Positions 24,386 to 36,709 of a stretch of DNA of 64,000 nt are shown here, one piece after another. The DNA lies in the NCBI RefSeq assembly GCF_003286085.1, contig NW_020825289.1, positions 7,688,001 through 7,752,000 on the forward strand. The letters are read 5' to 3'. Position 1 is the first letter of the stretch; every line of letters begins with the position of its first letter. This DNA is from Drosophila persimilis. Lineage: Eukaryota > Arthropoda > Insecta > Diptera > Drosophilidae. The position numbers were made by a program, and so were the translations under genes. The notes beneath the pieces were generated by a model. The model had not been told where the DNA came from. It did no database searches and worked only from the letters and a program-made list of their open reading frames with translations.

Positions 24386-25136
24386 CCGCCAATTCAATTG
24401 CAGTTTTTTCGCAACAAATTTTAAATTTAATTAATTAACTAGAACGCTAATAAACAGTGGTAATAAACGTCATTGATTAAGGCTATCGTAAATGTGTGTA
24501 CGGCAACGAATTATAGCCAAAATCGTGCTGCCATTCTCTTGGCCGAAGCAGCTTAAATTGTTTGATGCAAATTGCAGGAATACGAATACAGAAAAAAAAT
24601 AGGTGAAAAACTGCGTCCCACTGAAAAGTGAAAGTGCAGCAGGGGAGAGACTGCAGATTGGCAGTGCAATATCTAGACCAAACAAGGCGCTGAACACTGA
24701 AAAAGAGATAGCAACTTATTATGTACAGACTTACAATAAAATACGATACAATTTTTACCGGTTCTGTTTACAAAAGCAAATTGGCTGTGTGGGCTTTGGG
24801 CAACAATTTGATTTGGCGTTGAAATTCGCACGGTGGTTGTTTTTGCCCCCAGAGCTTGCCTCTGGGTGTGTAAGTGTATGAGAGTATATGTTACTGTGTG
24901 TGTGTGTGTTTGTGTGTGCGTGTGGCTCTGTGTGTTTGTGGGTTGCAAGTCAAAATGAATGCGTTCATAAAAAGTGATTTCTGTGTGCTTTTTGCCCGAG
25001 GGTTGTTCGCCCGCCTCATCATGTGGTCCCCGCTTAATTGATTTTGATTGTTTCAGATAGCCAAGCTTCCCTGCATTGTTTTCCACCGCTCGCTTGCTCG
25101 CAGCCAAATTTCACCAAAGCTTCGAACACGGGCATC
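24386..25136 (+). other. qkr54B: 5' UTR region of qkr54B
   Basis: A donor-like AG|GTGAAA at about 24601 and an acceptor GTTTCAG ending at 25056 suggest one noncoding exon from the MITE-linked start near 24390, a roughly 450-base intron containing a TG repeat (24895-24945), and a short second exon leading to the ATG at 25137. Confidence 0.4.
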
Positions 25137-26698
25137 ATGACCGAAAAGTACGACGGTAATGGCGACTTCTCCCCGTACAATGATGACGACAACGAGTACA
25201 GTGGCAAGCCGCGCAAAAGTACTGGTGGCGGTGGGCCCGGTGCCCACAACGGTGACAGTTCCGCCCACGACCATCATGGAGGCGATGGCAATGGAAGTGT
25301 TCAGATAAACGAGAAGGCCAATGAGTACATACGCGACTGCATGGCCGAAAGGAATCGCATGGACCGAAAGTTTCCCATTGGTGAGAAGCTTTTGGATGGC
25401 GGTAAGTGGTCTTGAACTCCACCTCCCATAACCAGATTTATTGTCCAACTAACATTGTGCATTGCGTCCGTCCCACACAGAGATTGAAAAAGTACAGACA
25501 ACCGGGCGCATACCGTCGCGGGAGCAGAAGTACGCGGACATCTACCGGGAGAAGCCCCTTCGCATATCACAGCGCGTCCTAGTGCCAATCAGAGAGCATC
25601 CAAAGTTCAATTTTGTTGGCAAACTTCTGGGACCCAAGGGCAACTCGCTGCGCCGCCTGCAGGAGGAGACGCTCTGCAAGATGACAGTGCTGGGCCGTAA
25701 TTCTATGCGAGATCGCGTCAAGGAGGAGGAACTGCGCAACTCTAAGGACCCCAAATATGCGCACCTCAACAGTGACCTGCACGTGGAGATATCAACGATA
25801 GCCCCGCCAGCAGAGGCATATGCACGGATCGCCTATGCCATGGCCGAGCTGAGGAAGTATCTGATACCCGACAGCAACGACATCATACGCCAGGAGCAGC
25901 TGCGGGAGCTAATGGACAGTACCAGCCTCAATGACAATGACAACGCCAAGAGCGGCTACAAAAAGGCCCCCCACATGCCCAGTGGCAACAATCTGATGAG
26001 CGGAGGTTCCGGAGGTCCCACTAACAACCCTGGCGGTCCCAAAAACACACCGCACCATAATTACAGGTATTATTATATCATAGAAAATAGATGTTCACTT
26101 TTTAATCGTTTTGCATTCTATTTTAGGGGCTCACAGCAGTCGTCGTTCAGCAAAAATGTGCTCGCCCCCAAGCAAAAGGTGATGTCCATACTGGAAAAGG
26201 CCAGAACGGCCATGGATGAGACATATGGGTGGGTCACAGTGCCTTTCTACCACAGATTTAGTGGATCGTTATTTAACCTGTTGCTTTTCGTACAGAAGAG
26301 GCTATGACGATGGCATTGGCTATGATCCACATCAGTCGTACGACAGCTACTCATATGGCTCACACGGCCACGGGCCGCCCACTAGTATACTGGGCGGCGT
26401 GGGCAGCATCAATAGCGGCGGCGGGCGTGGTGGTGGTCACTACGATAACACAGATTATGAGCCGGAGTACGGTCGGCGGGACTACTATCAGCATTCTCCA
26501 AGCTATACAGGTGAGCTGCCTTAGCAATTTCCACTGAGGAGAAACGCTTTAATGGGGCTTCCATTTATAGCAGGCGGGGGTGGTGGTGGCGGGGGAGGAG
26601 GTGGAGGCCATGGCTCTGGGGGCGGTGGCTCACAATCGAATGCAATTGGCAGCACTGGCCTCAGTTCCAACCACAATCGCAGCCATGTTAACAGGTGA
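25137..26698 (+). CDS. qkr54B: STAR/KHDRBS-family KH RNA-binding protein (quaking-related 54B)
   Basis: Five exons, 25137-25401, 25481-26066, 26127-26228, 26296-26510 and 26571-26698, join in phase to 431 residues ending at TGA 26696-26698. A QUA1-like dimerisation helix ([19 protein letters not shown]) lies near residues 60-80. The extended KH domain ([25 protein letters not shown]) spans about 115-220, with the GPKG loop intact, and is followed by a Gly/Tyr-rich tail as in Sam68/KHDRBS. Family members bind UAAA-type RNA and regulate splicing. Order with veil and the cathepsin gene supports qkr54B rather than a 58E paralogue. The open frame continues past the TGA (see separate entry). The 60-nt intron 26067-26126 has no in-frame stop, and the exon 5 acceptor has a tandem TAGCAG. 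Confidence 0.85.
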
Positions 26699-27401
26699 AA
26701 CTTACTGGGCCATAGCAGTGCCGGCGGAGGTCGAGTGAGCGGCGCAACAAGTGCCACCAATCCAGCATCAGCAAACCACAATCTGACGATGAAAGCCCCA
26801 ACCCCAAGCAGCCATAACCACAGCAAGAACTTTACGCCAAGCCACGGAACTGAGGGCCAAAATGCGAAAAACAGCACTCCCAACTACTTTTACCACGCCA
26901 GTGGCAGCTCCAAGGTGAGCAAAAACTCTAAGACTTGACATGATGTCGACTAGAGATCTATGCTTTCAGCCAAATCAGCAGCAACTTCATCAGTCGCAAC
27001 CAAAATTCCCACCGCAGCTTTCAGCCCACAACATGAACAACCACAACCCAAATAAAAACAGCACTATTTGTAACAAAACCACGAACAGCAACAGCAACAG
27101 CATCAGCATCAGCAGCAATAACAACAATAATAATACCAGCAACAACTTTCACCAGAGCAATAGCAACAACGATGTTTCGTTCTCCATATCCGCCTATATT
27201 CGTACACTCAACCAAATGGATTCCATGCCTGGCCAAAAGAGTGCCAATACCACCACAACCCATGCCAATGCCAATGCCTATACGAGGGCAATGCCAAACG
27301 TTGGCAACAGCAGCAAAACTCACACATTAGACAGCAAAAATAACAACAGAAACACCGCTACAAGCGCTACAGTGCCAGATATGCTATTAGTAAGGTATTG
27401 A
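26699..27401 (+). CDS. qkr54B: In-frame continuation of qkr54B beyond the first stop (readthrough or alternative splicing)
   Basis: After TGA 26696-26698 the same frame stays open for 72 codons (NLLGHSSAGGG ... YHASGSSK) to a strong donor AAG|GTGAGC at 26915. A 55-nt intron follows, containing stops in this frame, with an acceptor GCTTTCAG at 26969. The next exon, 26970-27401, continues in phase for 143 codons (PNQQQLHQSQPKFPPQ ... DMLLVRY) to a TAG/TGA-type end at 27399-27401. Composition is Asn/Ser/Gln-rich, as expected for the tail of an RNA-binding protein. A phase-preserving intron makes chance unlikely. Either the TGA is read through, or a weak in-frame acceptor such as GTCGAG|TG at 26735 bypasses it. 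Confidence 0.55.
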
Positions 27402-30341
27402 AAAGAAACTTTAAAGAGCAGAACAACATCACCAAGCAACCATTCAAAAGAGAACGAACTCCTTCATCCTTGCACACAATAAACCGAGTCAATGCAAATA
27501 GATGCGTCAATGTGATGCGATTTTAGCTTTCTTAGATTATTTGCAATGTTTAATTCGTAATGATATATCCTGCTAGAATATGCCTAAAGCTATGATCATT
27601 GGTAAATCCAATCATCTATTTGCATTGATCGACAACAAGAACATCTCTCTAAATACAATTAACATTCTCTTACAGACCTGCTTATCCTTCTTCGCTACAT
27701 ATTGGTACATTTCCGTTCTTGCCAGTGCAGTTTTTCTGATTTCAACAATACAACAACTACATCAACAACAACATCAACATCAACAACTACATCACAAATA
27801 CTTTGTACACTTAAATGCATAAGATGATATAGGGATGACGAGGGAGAAATATTTACAAAATGGAAACATACAAAACATATACATACATCTATATATACTA
27901 TACATATATATATATTTTTGCGTGCAAGGATTAACGTTCTATGAAGATGAGGCTGGATCTACAGATTGAAACTTACTTTTGCGTGGGCAACAAACGATAA
28001 AATTGTGTCAAAGATGGATATACACACACACACACACACACATATACATACATACATATATATATATACATATATATTGTCCGATTTTTTATCTATATTT
28101 ACAAGACATCTTCAAGATAATGGAAAGATTACTTAGAGCTACAATCGATACGGCAGTTGAATCAATAATTAGGTTCGCGGCCCAGCTCAAAGCTGGGATA
28201 GTATAACAGACAAAGCAAATTCAACTGACGAAGCAAGACAAAGCTATGTATAGGGACAGACCTGGCTGGGGCTGAGGGTCCGGTCGGGTGGGGTCGGGTC
28301 GGGTCGGGTCGACACAAAATCTATGAGATTAAATAACTAAATAAATATTAATATATACATATATACAATACATGAATATATGAAATAATTACAGAGGGCA
28401 CATTTGAAATCATAATTTTATTTATATATGCATATATATTTGACAAAAACTAACGATAAAGATAAAGATACGGATAAAGATCAAGATAAAGATAAAGAAT
28501 ATATATATATACACATACAAATTATAATATTTACATTATTAACTGAGATCGCCTAGGCTTACGGTGAGGCAAAACACAAGCAAACAACAACAAGAAACAA
28601 ACGATAAAATACCTAAACGAAGTTATGCAATACACGACATTTCAACATAAATTAAATATATCGAATACTAAAACGAATACAAATAACTAACGGAACACAT
28701 GAATACACGTAAAATATGCGAATAGGCAAGTTATTCAGAGATTGTGAATACCAGGTCCATATACGGACAATGCTGCAAATGATTACTTTATTAAAACCCA
28801 AGATACGACAACAATAACAGAGTAAAAAGAATACTTAAAGCCAAACGTAAATCATAATGTAACGAAACCATAATGAATACTCGATTAATTTACACACATA
28901 TGCGAAATTAAAGTTAAACCGACAGCTAACTAATACGATATTATAACAATATTAAACTATGTATGTACTTAACCCGCGACACGGGACAGGGCAAGCGGCG
29001 AGGAACCTATCCATTATGATCATTCTGACTTGAAGACAATGAAACGGATAGCCCTTGCCCGCCGTCCCTTAAATTCAATATAACTCTGAATAACAAGAAT
29101 CCAAACCGTTACGAAGCTCGAGTTTTTTGTTCTGGTTTTGAAACCATTAATGAGGATTCTGTATAGTGTTTAAGTAGAAAGAACAAGCGTGTGCCAAATG
29201 TATGTAGGAAAGTGGTCAGGTCAGGTCAGAAATGAATCGCATCGGGGTCACCAATTGACACACCCATAATTGTTATTATTTAATACTTTGTTTAATTTAT
29301 CTTTGGAGATCCGAGCGAACCAATTCAACTTATTCTAATGCAATGACTTAACAAATCAAATCGAATAAAATTAAAATTAAAAGAATATCTTGTCCAAAAA
29401 CTTAAGAAACATTTACTTGCAACCATGTGAAACGTTAAATTGTTGAAAACAATTAAAATCTAGTTTTTAAAACAATATCAGTAATAAATGAAATAGCAAA
29501 TAAACAAAGGAAATGCAACCATTTATTACAAATAATTATTGTTGTTACAAATTATACAAAAAAACACTAAAAAATAAAGGTAAACAATTTCAATAATAAT
29601 AATCGAATAAAAAACTTCCCCCGCCCTAACAACAACAATAAATATATATACACTATATAGATATATATACTTACAAAGAGAATTCAAAGAAATAATATAT
29701 TGCGATTGAGATTGAGTTATTCTCATTAATTATTATATGTAAAATTAAATAACACAAATAATAAATAAATCAATAAATATATTTAAAATGTATGGAAAAT
29801 TAATAAATTCGAATTTGTGTTTACATTATTTATGATCATTTGGGAGATTCTAAAGAGCGCGAAAGAGTAGCTGTTTTTAACGAGTGACTAGTCATCAAAA
29901 GGATATTACTGTGGCAGATACCTGCTTACTGAATTTGTAATGTATGGAGCTGTAACCCTTACCCATTCATACAAATTTATGATACTCGTTTCCATGGTCC
30001 CAGTAGATGTAGCTGTAAAGAATCCCTTATCCAATCTGCAAATTTTCCAGGAAATCTAATGCTTACCTTTGATTCAAATTCATCCCCATAAGTAAAAAAG
30101 CCTTTCTTTATCTTTTTCTATCATAATTTATATAAATATAGTGGTTTATTTGTTGTTTTTCGCTCATTTTTATATTGCTTCACAATAATTGACTAGAGTA
30201 AACAGCTTAGGATTACGCGGATCCCAGGGTGACGCACCCCGCAGCTCGGGAGTGATCATCCCCTAGGTTCCCTCTCGTTTTACTTGCAGTGAGATCGCAG
30301 CAAAGTGACTAGAATGAGGGGCGGAGGCCCGGCTCTCTCGG
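27402..30341 (+). other. Long AT-rich 3' UTR-like region after qkr54B
   Basis: About 2.9 kb with no coding signal. It contains a CA repeat (28021-28041), GGGTCGGGTCG repeats (about 28278-28312), GATAAA repeats (28454-28498) and many AATAAA/ATTAAA hexamers, particularly 29480-29810. A possible RNA hairpin lies at 28981-29070. Consistent with the long 3' UTRs of neural RNA-binding protein genes, but the transcript end cannot be placed. Confidence 0.4.
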
Positions 30342-30914
30342 TTAGGCGTGCAGTAGGCCATCGCTCTGGCCTACTAGCTTTCCGAGGAGAGTCTGGTACA
30401 GCGGCGACTCGGTGGGGATGCCCTCGCTCTGTAGGAAGAGGAGAGTCTCTCGGGCGCACATGGCGAAACCAAGAGCCTCGGCCTGGCTGCGCTGGCCAGG
30501 AGTGGGTGGTGCGAACTGGGCAGCCACCTCGGCGTCCAGGTTGTCATCGTCAAGGCTCTCTCCTTCCTGGTCATCCTCCTCCTCGTCAGCCACCGCTGCT
30601 TGGTAGCCATCGCGCTCGTCCAGGTCCTGCTCGAAGGCATCCAGCTCCGACTGCAGCTCCATGATCTTCTGCAGGGCCTCGAGCAAAATTCTGTTGGGGG
30701 AATCTTCCTCGTATCCCTCTGCTGGCTGCTCGGCAGGTGGGGTCAAGGGTCGGTGGCGCTTCTCCGGTCCTCCTTGCTCTTCTACCTCTTCCTGATGTTG
30801 TGGATGCTGCTGCTGCTGTTGTTGCTGTTGTGGGCGCTCCTCCGGCTGCTGCTCGTGCTCTCTTCTGCTGTGCTGATCCGCACGCTTGCGCTTCATGATC
30901 AGCTTGCCCGACAT
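30342..30914 (-). CDS. Acidic, Gln-rich small protein with an Orange-like C-terminal segment
   Basis: A single-exon minus-strand ORF of 190 residues from ATG 30914 (MSGKLIMKRKRADQ). The frame stays open upstream to 31079 without an obvious start context. Order: a basic, possibly nuclear-localising KRKR (8-11), a Gln/Glu/His run (20-50), a predicted helix ILLEALQKIMELQSELDAFE (near 80-100), an acidic stretch (DEEEDDQEGE), and a C-terminal block AEALGFAMCARETLLFLQSEG followed by LLGKL. The last block has the GF..C..E...FL...LL..L pattern of Orange domains in Hairy/E(spl) repressors, but no bHLH is present. I do not recognise the gene; a coiled-coil nuclear cofactor is a guess. Confidence 0.6.
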   Translation of the reverse strand: MSGKLIMKRKRADQHSRREHEQQPEERPQQQQQQQQHPQHQEEVEEQGGPEKRHRPLTPPAEQPAEGYEEDSPNRILLEALQKIMELQSELDAFEQDLDERDGYQAAVADEEEDDQEGESLDDDNLDAEVAAQFAPPTPGQRSQAEALGFAMCARETLLFLQSEGIPTESPLYQTLLGKLVGQSDGLLHA

Positions 30915-33900
30915 GGCTGGCGGAGGATTAGATAGATACTCTGGCTTCGATCTGGGATGGGTTGGGAAGGGATTCGACTGTCCGCGGCACAACCTTCGTT
31001 TAGCTGGCGATCGCAACGACTGACAACTGCTCCGATCCGAATGCACCCCGGCAACCAACTGGCAACTGGCGACTGGCAAGGGGCAACTCCAACCCCAAGT
31101 GCCACAGGAACCAGAGATAGCATAGCGGAGTGGCAGGGCGGCGCGGTGGCATTAGGGGATGTGACGACGACCCAAAGAAATTAAAAGCAAAGTCCAACAA
31201 CAACAGCAGAAAAAAATTGTTGCAGCTGTTTGAATTGCTGCTGCCGCTGCGGCAGCTGAAGCGGGAAGGCAACAGGATACAGGCCAGGAGCAGCGGCTGG
31301 AGCAGGAGCAGGAGCAGCAGCAGGATATTGCAACAACCCCTGGCAAGCTGCTGCTCTCTGGCTGCAGCCGCCACAGCAGACGCAGCAGCGCAGTGGCAAC
31401 AGCCTGGCTCTCGCTTCCTCTACTTCTACCACCATTCCATGTCCTGCCCTACGCTGCCGCGCCACGGTCCCCCTCCCTGTTCCTTTCCCTTCCCCTTTGC
31501 CCTGCCCTTTCCCTTTCCGTTTGGCTGTTGTCTCGTGGCTGTTCATCCCGAATCGAACAGATCCCTTCGGTTGGGTTCGGCCAGAAAGACTGCAGGCTGT
31601 CTCCTTCTTTTGAGGCAAAGATGGTTACAGAGATCTTTCGACAAAAGCTCTTCGCAGCAATAAAGTGATTCCATCTCCAGGGGAATCCCAGGGTACATAC
31701 ATATTTTATTTATCGCATGAATACTTTCTTCATTTATTATTTTATTATAGTAGGGTATTCCTCGCTCGGTTATGGCTGGTCGGATCGGGCATTTGCAGCT
31801 GGCACGCTTCACATTCAGCTCTGCTCTTCGATTTTCGTTGCCCCCGAGGACTGCGCCGAATGTCGACGATTCGTGAGTTTGACCTGCCATTGCAATGATA
31901 AGTGCAATGTGTCTGCACTGAGAGAAATTAGGGGTAGCAGCACCTAGGTTTTTCAGTTGCCATGGCAATTAAATATCAATCAAATCTTGTTTACTTCTGC
32001 CAACCAACGAAACTTTTGCTTTATTGTTGCTATATGAGCCACACACACATATAGGTATTATATTGGGGGTATAATTAGTAAATAAATAAACGGAATAAAA
32101 AATTCAAAGACAATAAATCGAATTGCTGCAAATATTTCAAACAAACAAATCGTTATTTCTTGTCATAATCTTGCCTATTTTCAGCCTGTATTTCCTCCCT
32201 ATGCATAGGGAAATAGATTGAGTATTATATTGATTTGTGACAAAGTTTTTAATCAAACTGGAATTGAATTGTTAGAGGAATAAATTGAAGCATTTTGAAT
32301 GTATTTTTTGTCTATCATATCTTTAGAGAATATATAGAAATAATAGCCTATAGGAACTATCAATCAATAGTTTAGTACTAATTGCTACATATTGTTGGAC
32401 CCGTACTATCTCATTATCTATCCAATCATATCACATTGTTTATCATATATCTATTGTTTTATTGAATTAGTCGATGACTCACTATGTAATATATAATTTA
32501 CCCGATAATCAATATGTTTATAGCCATATGCAGGCATGTATTGTGTCACCCACAATATCCTCATATATTCTTTTATCTCTTTATCATCTCTCACTTGATA
32601 TTGTGTAATATTTCATGTTGTTTTTCTTGTGCTGCTCTGTTTTTCCGACACTCTCGATTACGTGTTAAACTTTACTAAGCATTTTTGTTTTATTTTCGAA
32701 CCAACCCAATTGGTTTTGTTTAGTTCTCTTTTCTTTCTGGGGTATATTTAAACGACAAAAAGGCCAGCAAAGTGCTGCGAGTACCTACCTACATATATAT
32801 TCGTCCAAGTAATTTAGGCCCATCCAGCTCTGTGCGAGTGCTGCCGCCATCTTCAGCACAGCCCAGCCACATAATACATCATCCACTGGCCCAGCTGTTG
32901 ACTGACTGCCTCAGATGTGGGGAGTATAGTATATACTCGAGCCGTGGGCCCATACATACATATCTGATTGAACAGTTTGAAAGATCGCGCGGCAAGTGGC
33001 AGCAGATAATTGAGGTAAGATCGAGTGAGCGTGAGTGTGTGAGAGCACAAACTCGCGTCCAGTTGAATGATCAGCACACAGGCGAAAAAACGAAACAATT
33101 ATAATCCCGTCATTGGGCCTCCTACTGAAAGACATTTTTGCCAGCAGACGCATAAATCTTTCCAAACTTTATCTATCAAATATTTTTGGGTTACCATGCC
33201 GCCCAAATGCATCATAAATCAGAGCAGAACAAGGAGCAGCTTTGTTATCAATGGAATTGGATTTTATTTCAAAAACAAATTCTTGAAAAGCACATTGTGT
33301 GCGATCACAATATTCGGTTTCAGGGCTAATTAATTTCTCTATCTCGCATTTCCATTGCCATTACCCATTTCTATTACTGGATCCTACTATATGTGCATTA
33401 CTTTACTGTAAGGTTCTGTGTGATTCCCGTAAAAGCTTGCGATCATTTGTGCCAACGTGGGAAGATCAAGATCTGTTTTGGCAATTGCTTTGGGTATTTG
33501 GCGACAAGCACTTGCCCCTTTGCGATTGGCATTGACTCAGCAGTATAGATACAGATATACAGCGCAATATACGCTGTATAGGCTGTCCCCTCGATTATCT
33601 GCACCACAACCACCAATTCATCTGATTAGACACTGAAGAAGCGGGGGTGATAAGCGCTCTTCTGACACCGCCCCCTGAACAAACAAAAACCAGAATATAA
33701 TAATGCAAAAAAAAGGTTAATAACAAATAAATAATGACGCTCCCAGAGCCACAGAGCGGAGCAGAGCAGAGCAGAGCGGAGTCAGAGCCAGAGCCAGGGC
33801 CGAACGTTATCGCAATCTATCCACTCCGCCCGCTCGGCGAAACAGTAAATTTTGGTTGTCGGTTGTCGGCTCTCAGTACTCCGCTCGGTTATAACGGTTG

Positions 33901-33964
33901 TGTGCCGTGCTGCTGTTTGGGCCAATTTCGGGTCAGTTAGCCCGTGGATCGTGTGACGAGTGCA
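30915..33964. other. Intergenic region and probable noncoding first exon of veil
   Basis: 31130-31670 holds CAG/CTG-rich open frames that look like repeat translation, not genes. 32000-32760 is AT-rich and featureless. At about 33850-33965 there is a plausible veil 5' UTR exon: an Inr-like CTCAGTAC near 33872 and a donor TGCAT|GTAAGTAG at 33965/33966 which would splice to the acceptor CATTCCAG ending at 34551, eight bases before the veil ATG. GAGCA-rich repeats lie at 33756-33800. Confidence 0.4.
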
Positions 33965-34558
33965 TGTAAGTAGCGTTCAACGGCCTGCCCCTACCTAAAT
34001 TCACGGCCAAATCGCTTGGTGTCTGTCTCCGTCTCAGTTTCGGTTTGAGTTTCGTTTGAGTAGGCAGCGGCTATCGGAAACAGATTTCTTTCAGAAGTAT
34101 CATTAGCCCGCCATTAGCCGCACAGAGAGCCAAAGAGCGTTTCAAGCTCAACTTCAGCTCCGATTCATCGCCATTACCATTCACAGCTTTGAAAGAAACC
34201 AGTTAATTGAGTGGCTTTCCATGGCAGTAGCCAAAAAAGTTCGATCGAATGGGAGCGGATGGGTGAATGGCGTTCCGCGTGTATTTGCACACGCAGAGCT
34301 TGATAAGCTGCCGATTAGATTTAAGGCACGCCATAAACCATACTATTAAATGATTCGAAGTGCGGTTTTGGCGGGGCTCGTGATTGATAAATATTTGCCA
34401 ATAAGTACTGCCAGTGATAACATCTCAAATTAGATGGTTAGCTGAGCGGAAGGGCTTGATATAACCCTTCAAATGTTATCATTTGGTATTTGATTTACGG
34501 CACTTGATTGTTATATCTGTCTAATCACACGGATAACCTTTGCCATTCCAGTGCGAAA

Positions 34559-36709
34559 ATGCCATCTGCCCGGACCTTCTTCATCGCCGCCTGTTCGCTG
34601 CTGGCCGTGCTGGCCCCGACAGCCCGATCCAACCCCATTGATCCAAAGAATGCCGATGTGGCCACGGAGATCATTATCCTGCACAACAATGACATGCACG
34701 CCCGGTTCGAGCAGACGAACGTGAACAGCGGCACATGCTCCCAGGAGGATGCCAATACGGACCAGTGCTACGGAGGATTCGCCCGAGTGGCCTATGAGTG
34801 CGTACGCTGAATATTTGGCCCTCGGACATTTTCTAATCTACCAAATAACTTCTTCTCCTCTTACCCCAAAAAAAGAGTTCGCAAGTACCGCAAAGAGGCT
34901 GAGAACGGTGGACCTGCCGTCCTCTACCTGAATGCCGGCGACACATACACGGGAACTGCCTGGTTCACCATCTTCAAGGATGAGATTGCCAGCGCCTTCC
35001 TCAACAAACTCAAGCCTGATGCTATCGTAAGTGCTGGCGGTCTCCGCCGGTTTGCCGAACAAGACTAAATCCCCACCTCCTTTGCAGTCGCTGGGAAACC
35101 ACGAGTTCGATAAAAATGTCGAGGGTCTAATCCCGTTCCTGAATGACGTGGAGTTCCCCGTGCTGGCCTGCAACCTCAACCTGACCAACGAGCCAGACTT
35201 GGCTGCCACCAAGTCGTTAGCCAACTCCACCATCCTCGAAGCAAATGGAACCAGGATCGGCGTGATTGGCTACCTCACGCCAGACACTAAAATTCTGGCC
35301 GCCAAGAACAACGTGGAGTACGTAGATGAAATAGTGGCCATCAAGTGAGTTCATCCCTTAACATTTATGCATATCCGAATAGAAGATGGAGTGACTCTTT
35401 CATTCCGCTTTAGTGCTGAGGCAGCGAGGCTTAAAGCTGACGGCATCAAGATCATCATTGCCTTGGGCCATTCGGGCTACCTCAGGGACCAGGAGATAGC
35501 AAGGAGCTGCCCGGATGTGGATATTGTCATTGGCGGACACTCGCACACCTTCCTTGACTCCAGCCAGCCCGTGGCCGATCCCACGGACTCTGATCAGGAG
35601 GCCGTGCGTGGCCCTTATCCTACGACAGTGGTGCAGGAGAACGGCAAGAAGGTGCCAGTGGTCCAGGCCTATGCATACACAAAATATCTGGGCAAGATCC
35701 ATGTGCAGGTGGGTGCCACAACTAAACCACTCTGTAGCTAATGATAACCGATAACTGAATCCATATATTCCCAGTTCGACGCTGAGGGAAATCTGCTTGA
35801 GTTCGACGGGGAACCGATCCTGCTGAATGCCTCCGTGGCCCAGGAACAGGAGCTGCTGGACCTGCTGGAGGTGTACCGACCCAATGTGACCGCTATGGAG
35901 AACTCTATTGTGGGCTACACCAAGGTGCATCTCGAGGGCGGCAACGTCTGTCGGATGAGGGAGTGTAACTTGGGCAATCTGATCACCGATGCCATGGTTT
36001 ATGCGCGCGTCTTGGAGGAGGAGGGTGGCGAATACTGGACAGATGCACCCATTGCCCTGATGCAGGGAGGAGGTTGGTCAATCACTTCAAAAGTGCAAAA
36101 CCCATTAACAGTCCGACTATATCTAACTCTGATTTCTCTGTAGGTATTCGAGCTGCTATTGAGAAGGATGCGGACGGAAATATCACGGGTAGCGATCTCC
36201 TTGCCGTCCTACCCTTCGAGAACGATTTGTTCGTCACGAGGGTGACGGGCAAGACCTTGCTGGCGGCTCTGGAGCACTCGGCTGGGGTGAGGTTGCTGGA
36301 TTCCAATGGCGGGTTCCTGCAGATGTCGGGCCTGCAGGTGGAGTACAACTACAACAACGCCGAGGGTCAGCGCTTGGTCTCCGCGCAGGCGCTCTGCGGC
36401 GACTGCATCGTGCCGTCGTACAGCAGGGTCAACGAGAGTGCCAACTACTTCGTGATCGTGCCCCAGTTCCTGCTCGAGGGCGGCGACGGTTACACCTTCA
36501 CCGAGCAGAGCGACCCCCTCAGCATTCGCATGCAGCGCAACGATATAGTCTCCGTTATCGTTTACCTCACTCAACGGCACTACGTCTATCCCGAGATCCA
36601 GGACCGTATAGTCATCCACGAGAAGGACGACAAAGGTTCGGGGGCCAACATTGTGGCGTCCATCGCCCTCATCCTGATCTCGTCCCTGGCCACCAGATTC
36701 ATAAACTAA
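34559..36709 (+). CDS. veil: Ecto-5'-nucleotidase (CD73 family), first of three tandem copies
   Basis: Six exons, 34559-34797, 34876-35026, 35088-35344, 35414-35708, 35775-36072 and 36144-36709, give 601 residues. A signal peptide (to about residue 22) and a hydrophobic C-terminal tail preceded by GSGAN suggest a GPI-anchored surface enzyme. Metal-site positions are present: Asp45 and His47 (NNDMH), Asp102 (AGDTY), Asn134 with catalytic-pair His135/Asp138 (GNHEFD), His235 (LGHSG) and His258 (GGHSH). The C-terminal substrate domain has GGGIR, LPF and FLLEGGDGY. The residue before GGGIR, Asn390 in CD73, is Gln411 here. The expected reaction is AMP to adenosine outside the cell. Position and order match D. 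melanogaster veil. Confidence 0.88.

Noticed and set aside
26694..26718. A 24-base intron from AACAG|GTGAAA to ATAGCAG that would bypass the qkr54B stop
   Set aside because: Far below the minimum length of Drosophila introns (about 50 bases) and the acceptor is out of frame.
32740..32800. TATATTTAAA near 32744 as a promoter for veil
   Set aside because: No initiator, no donor nearby and too far from the better first-exon candidate at 33850-33965.
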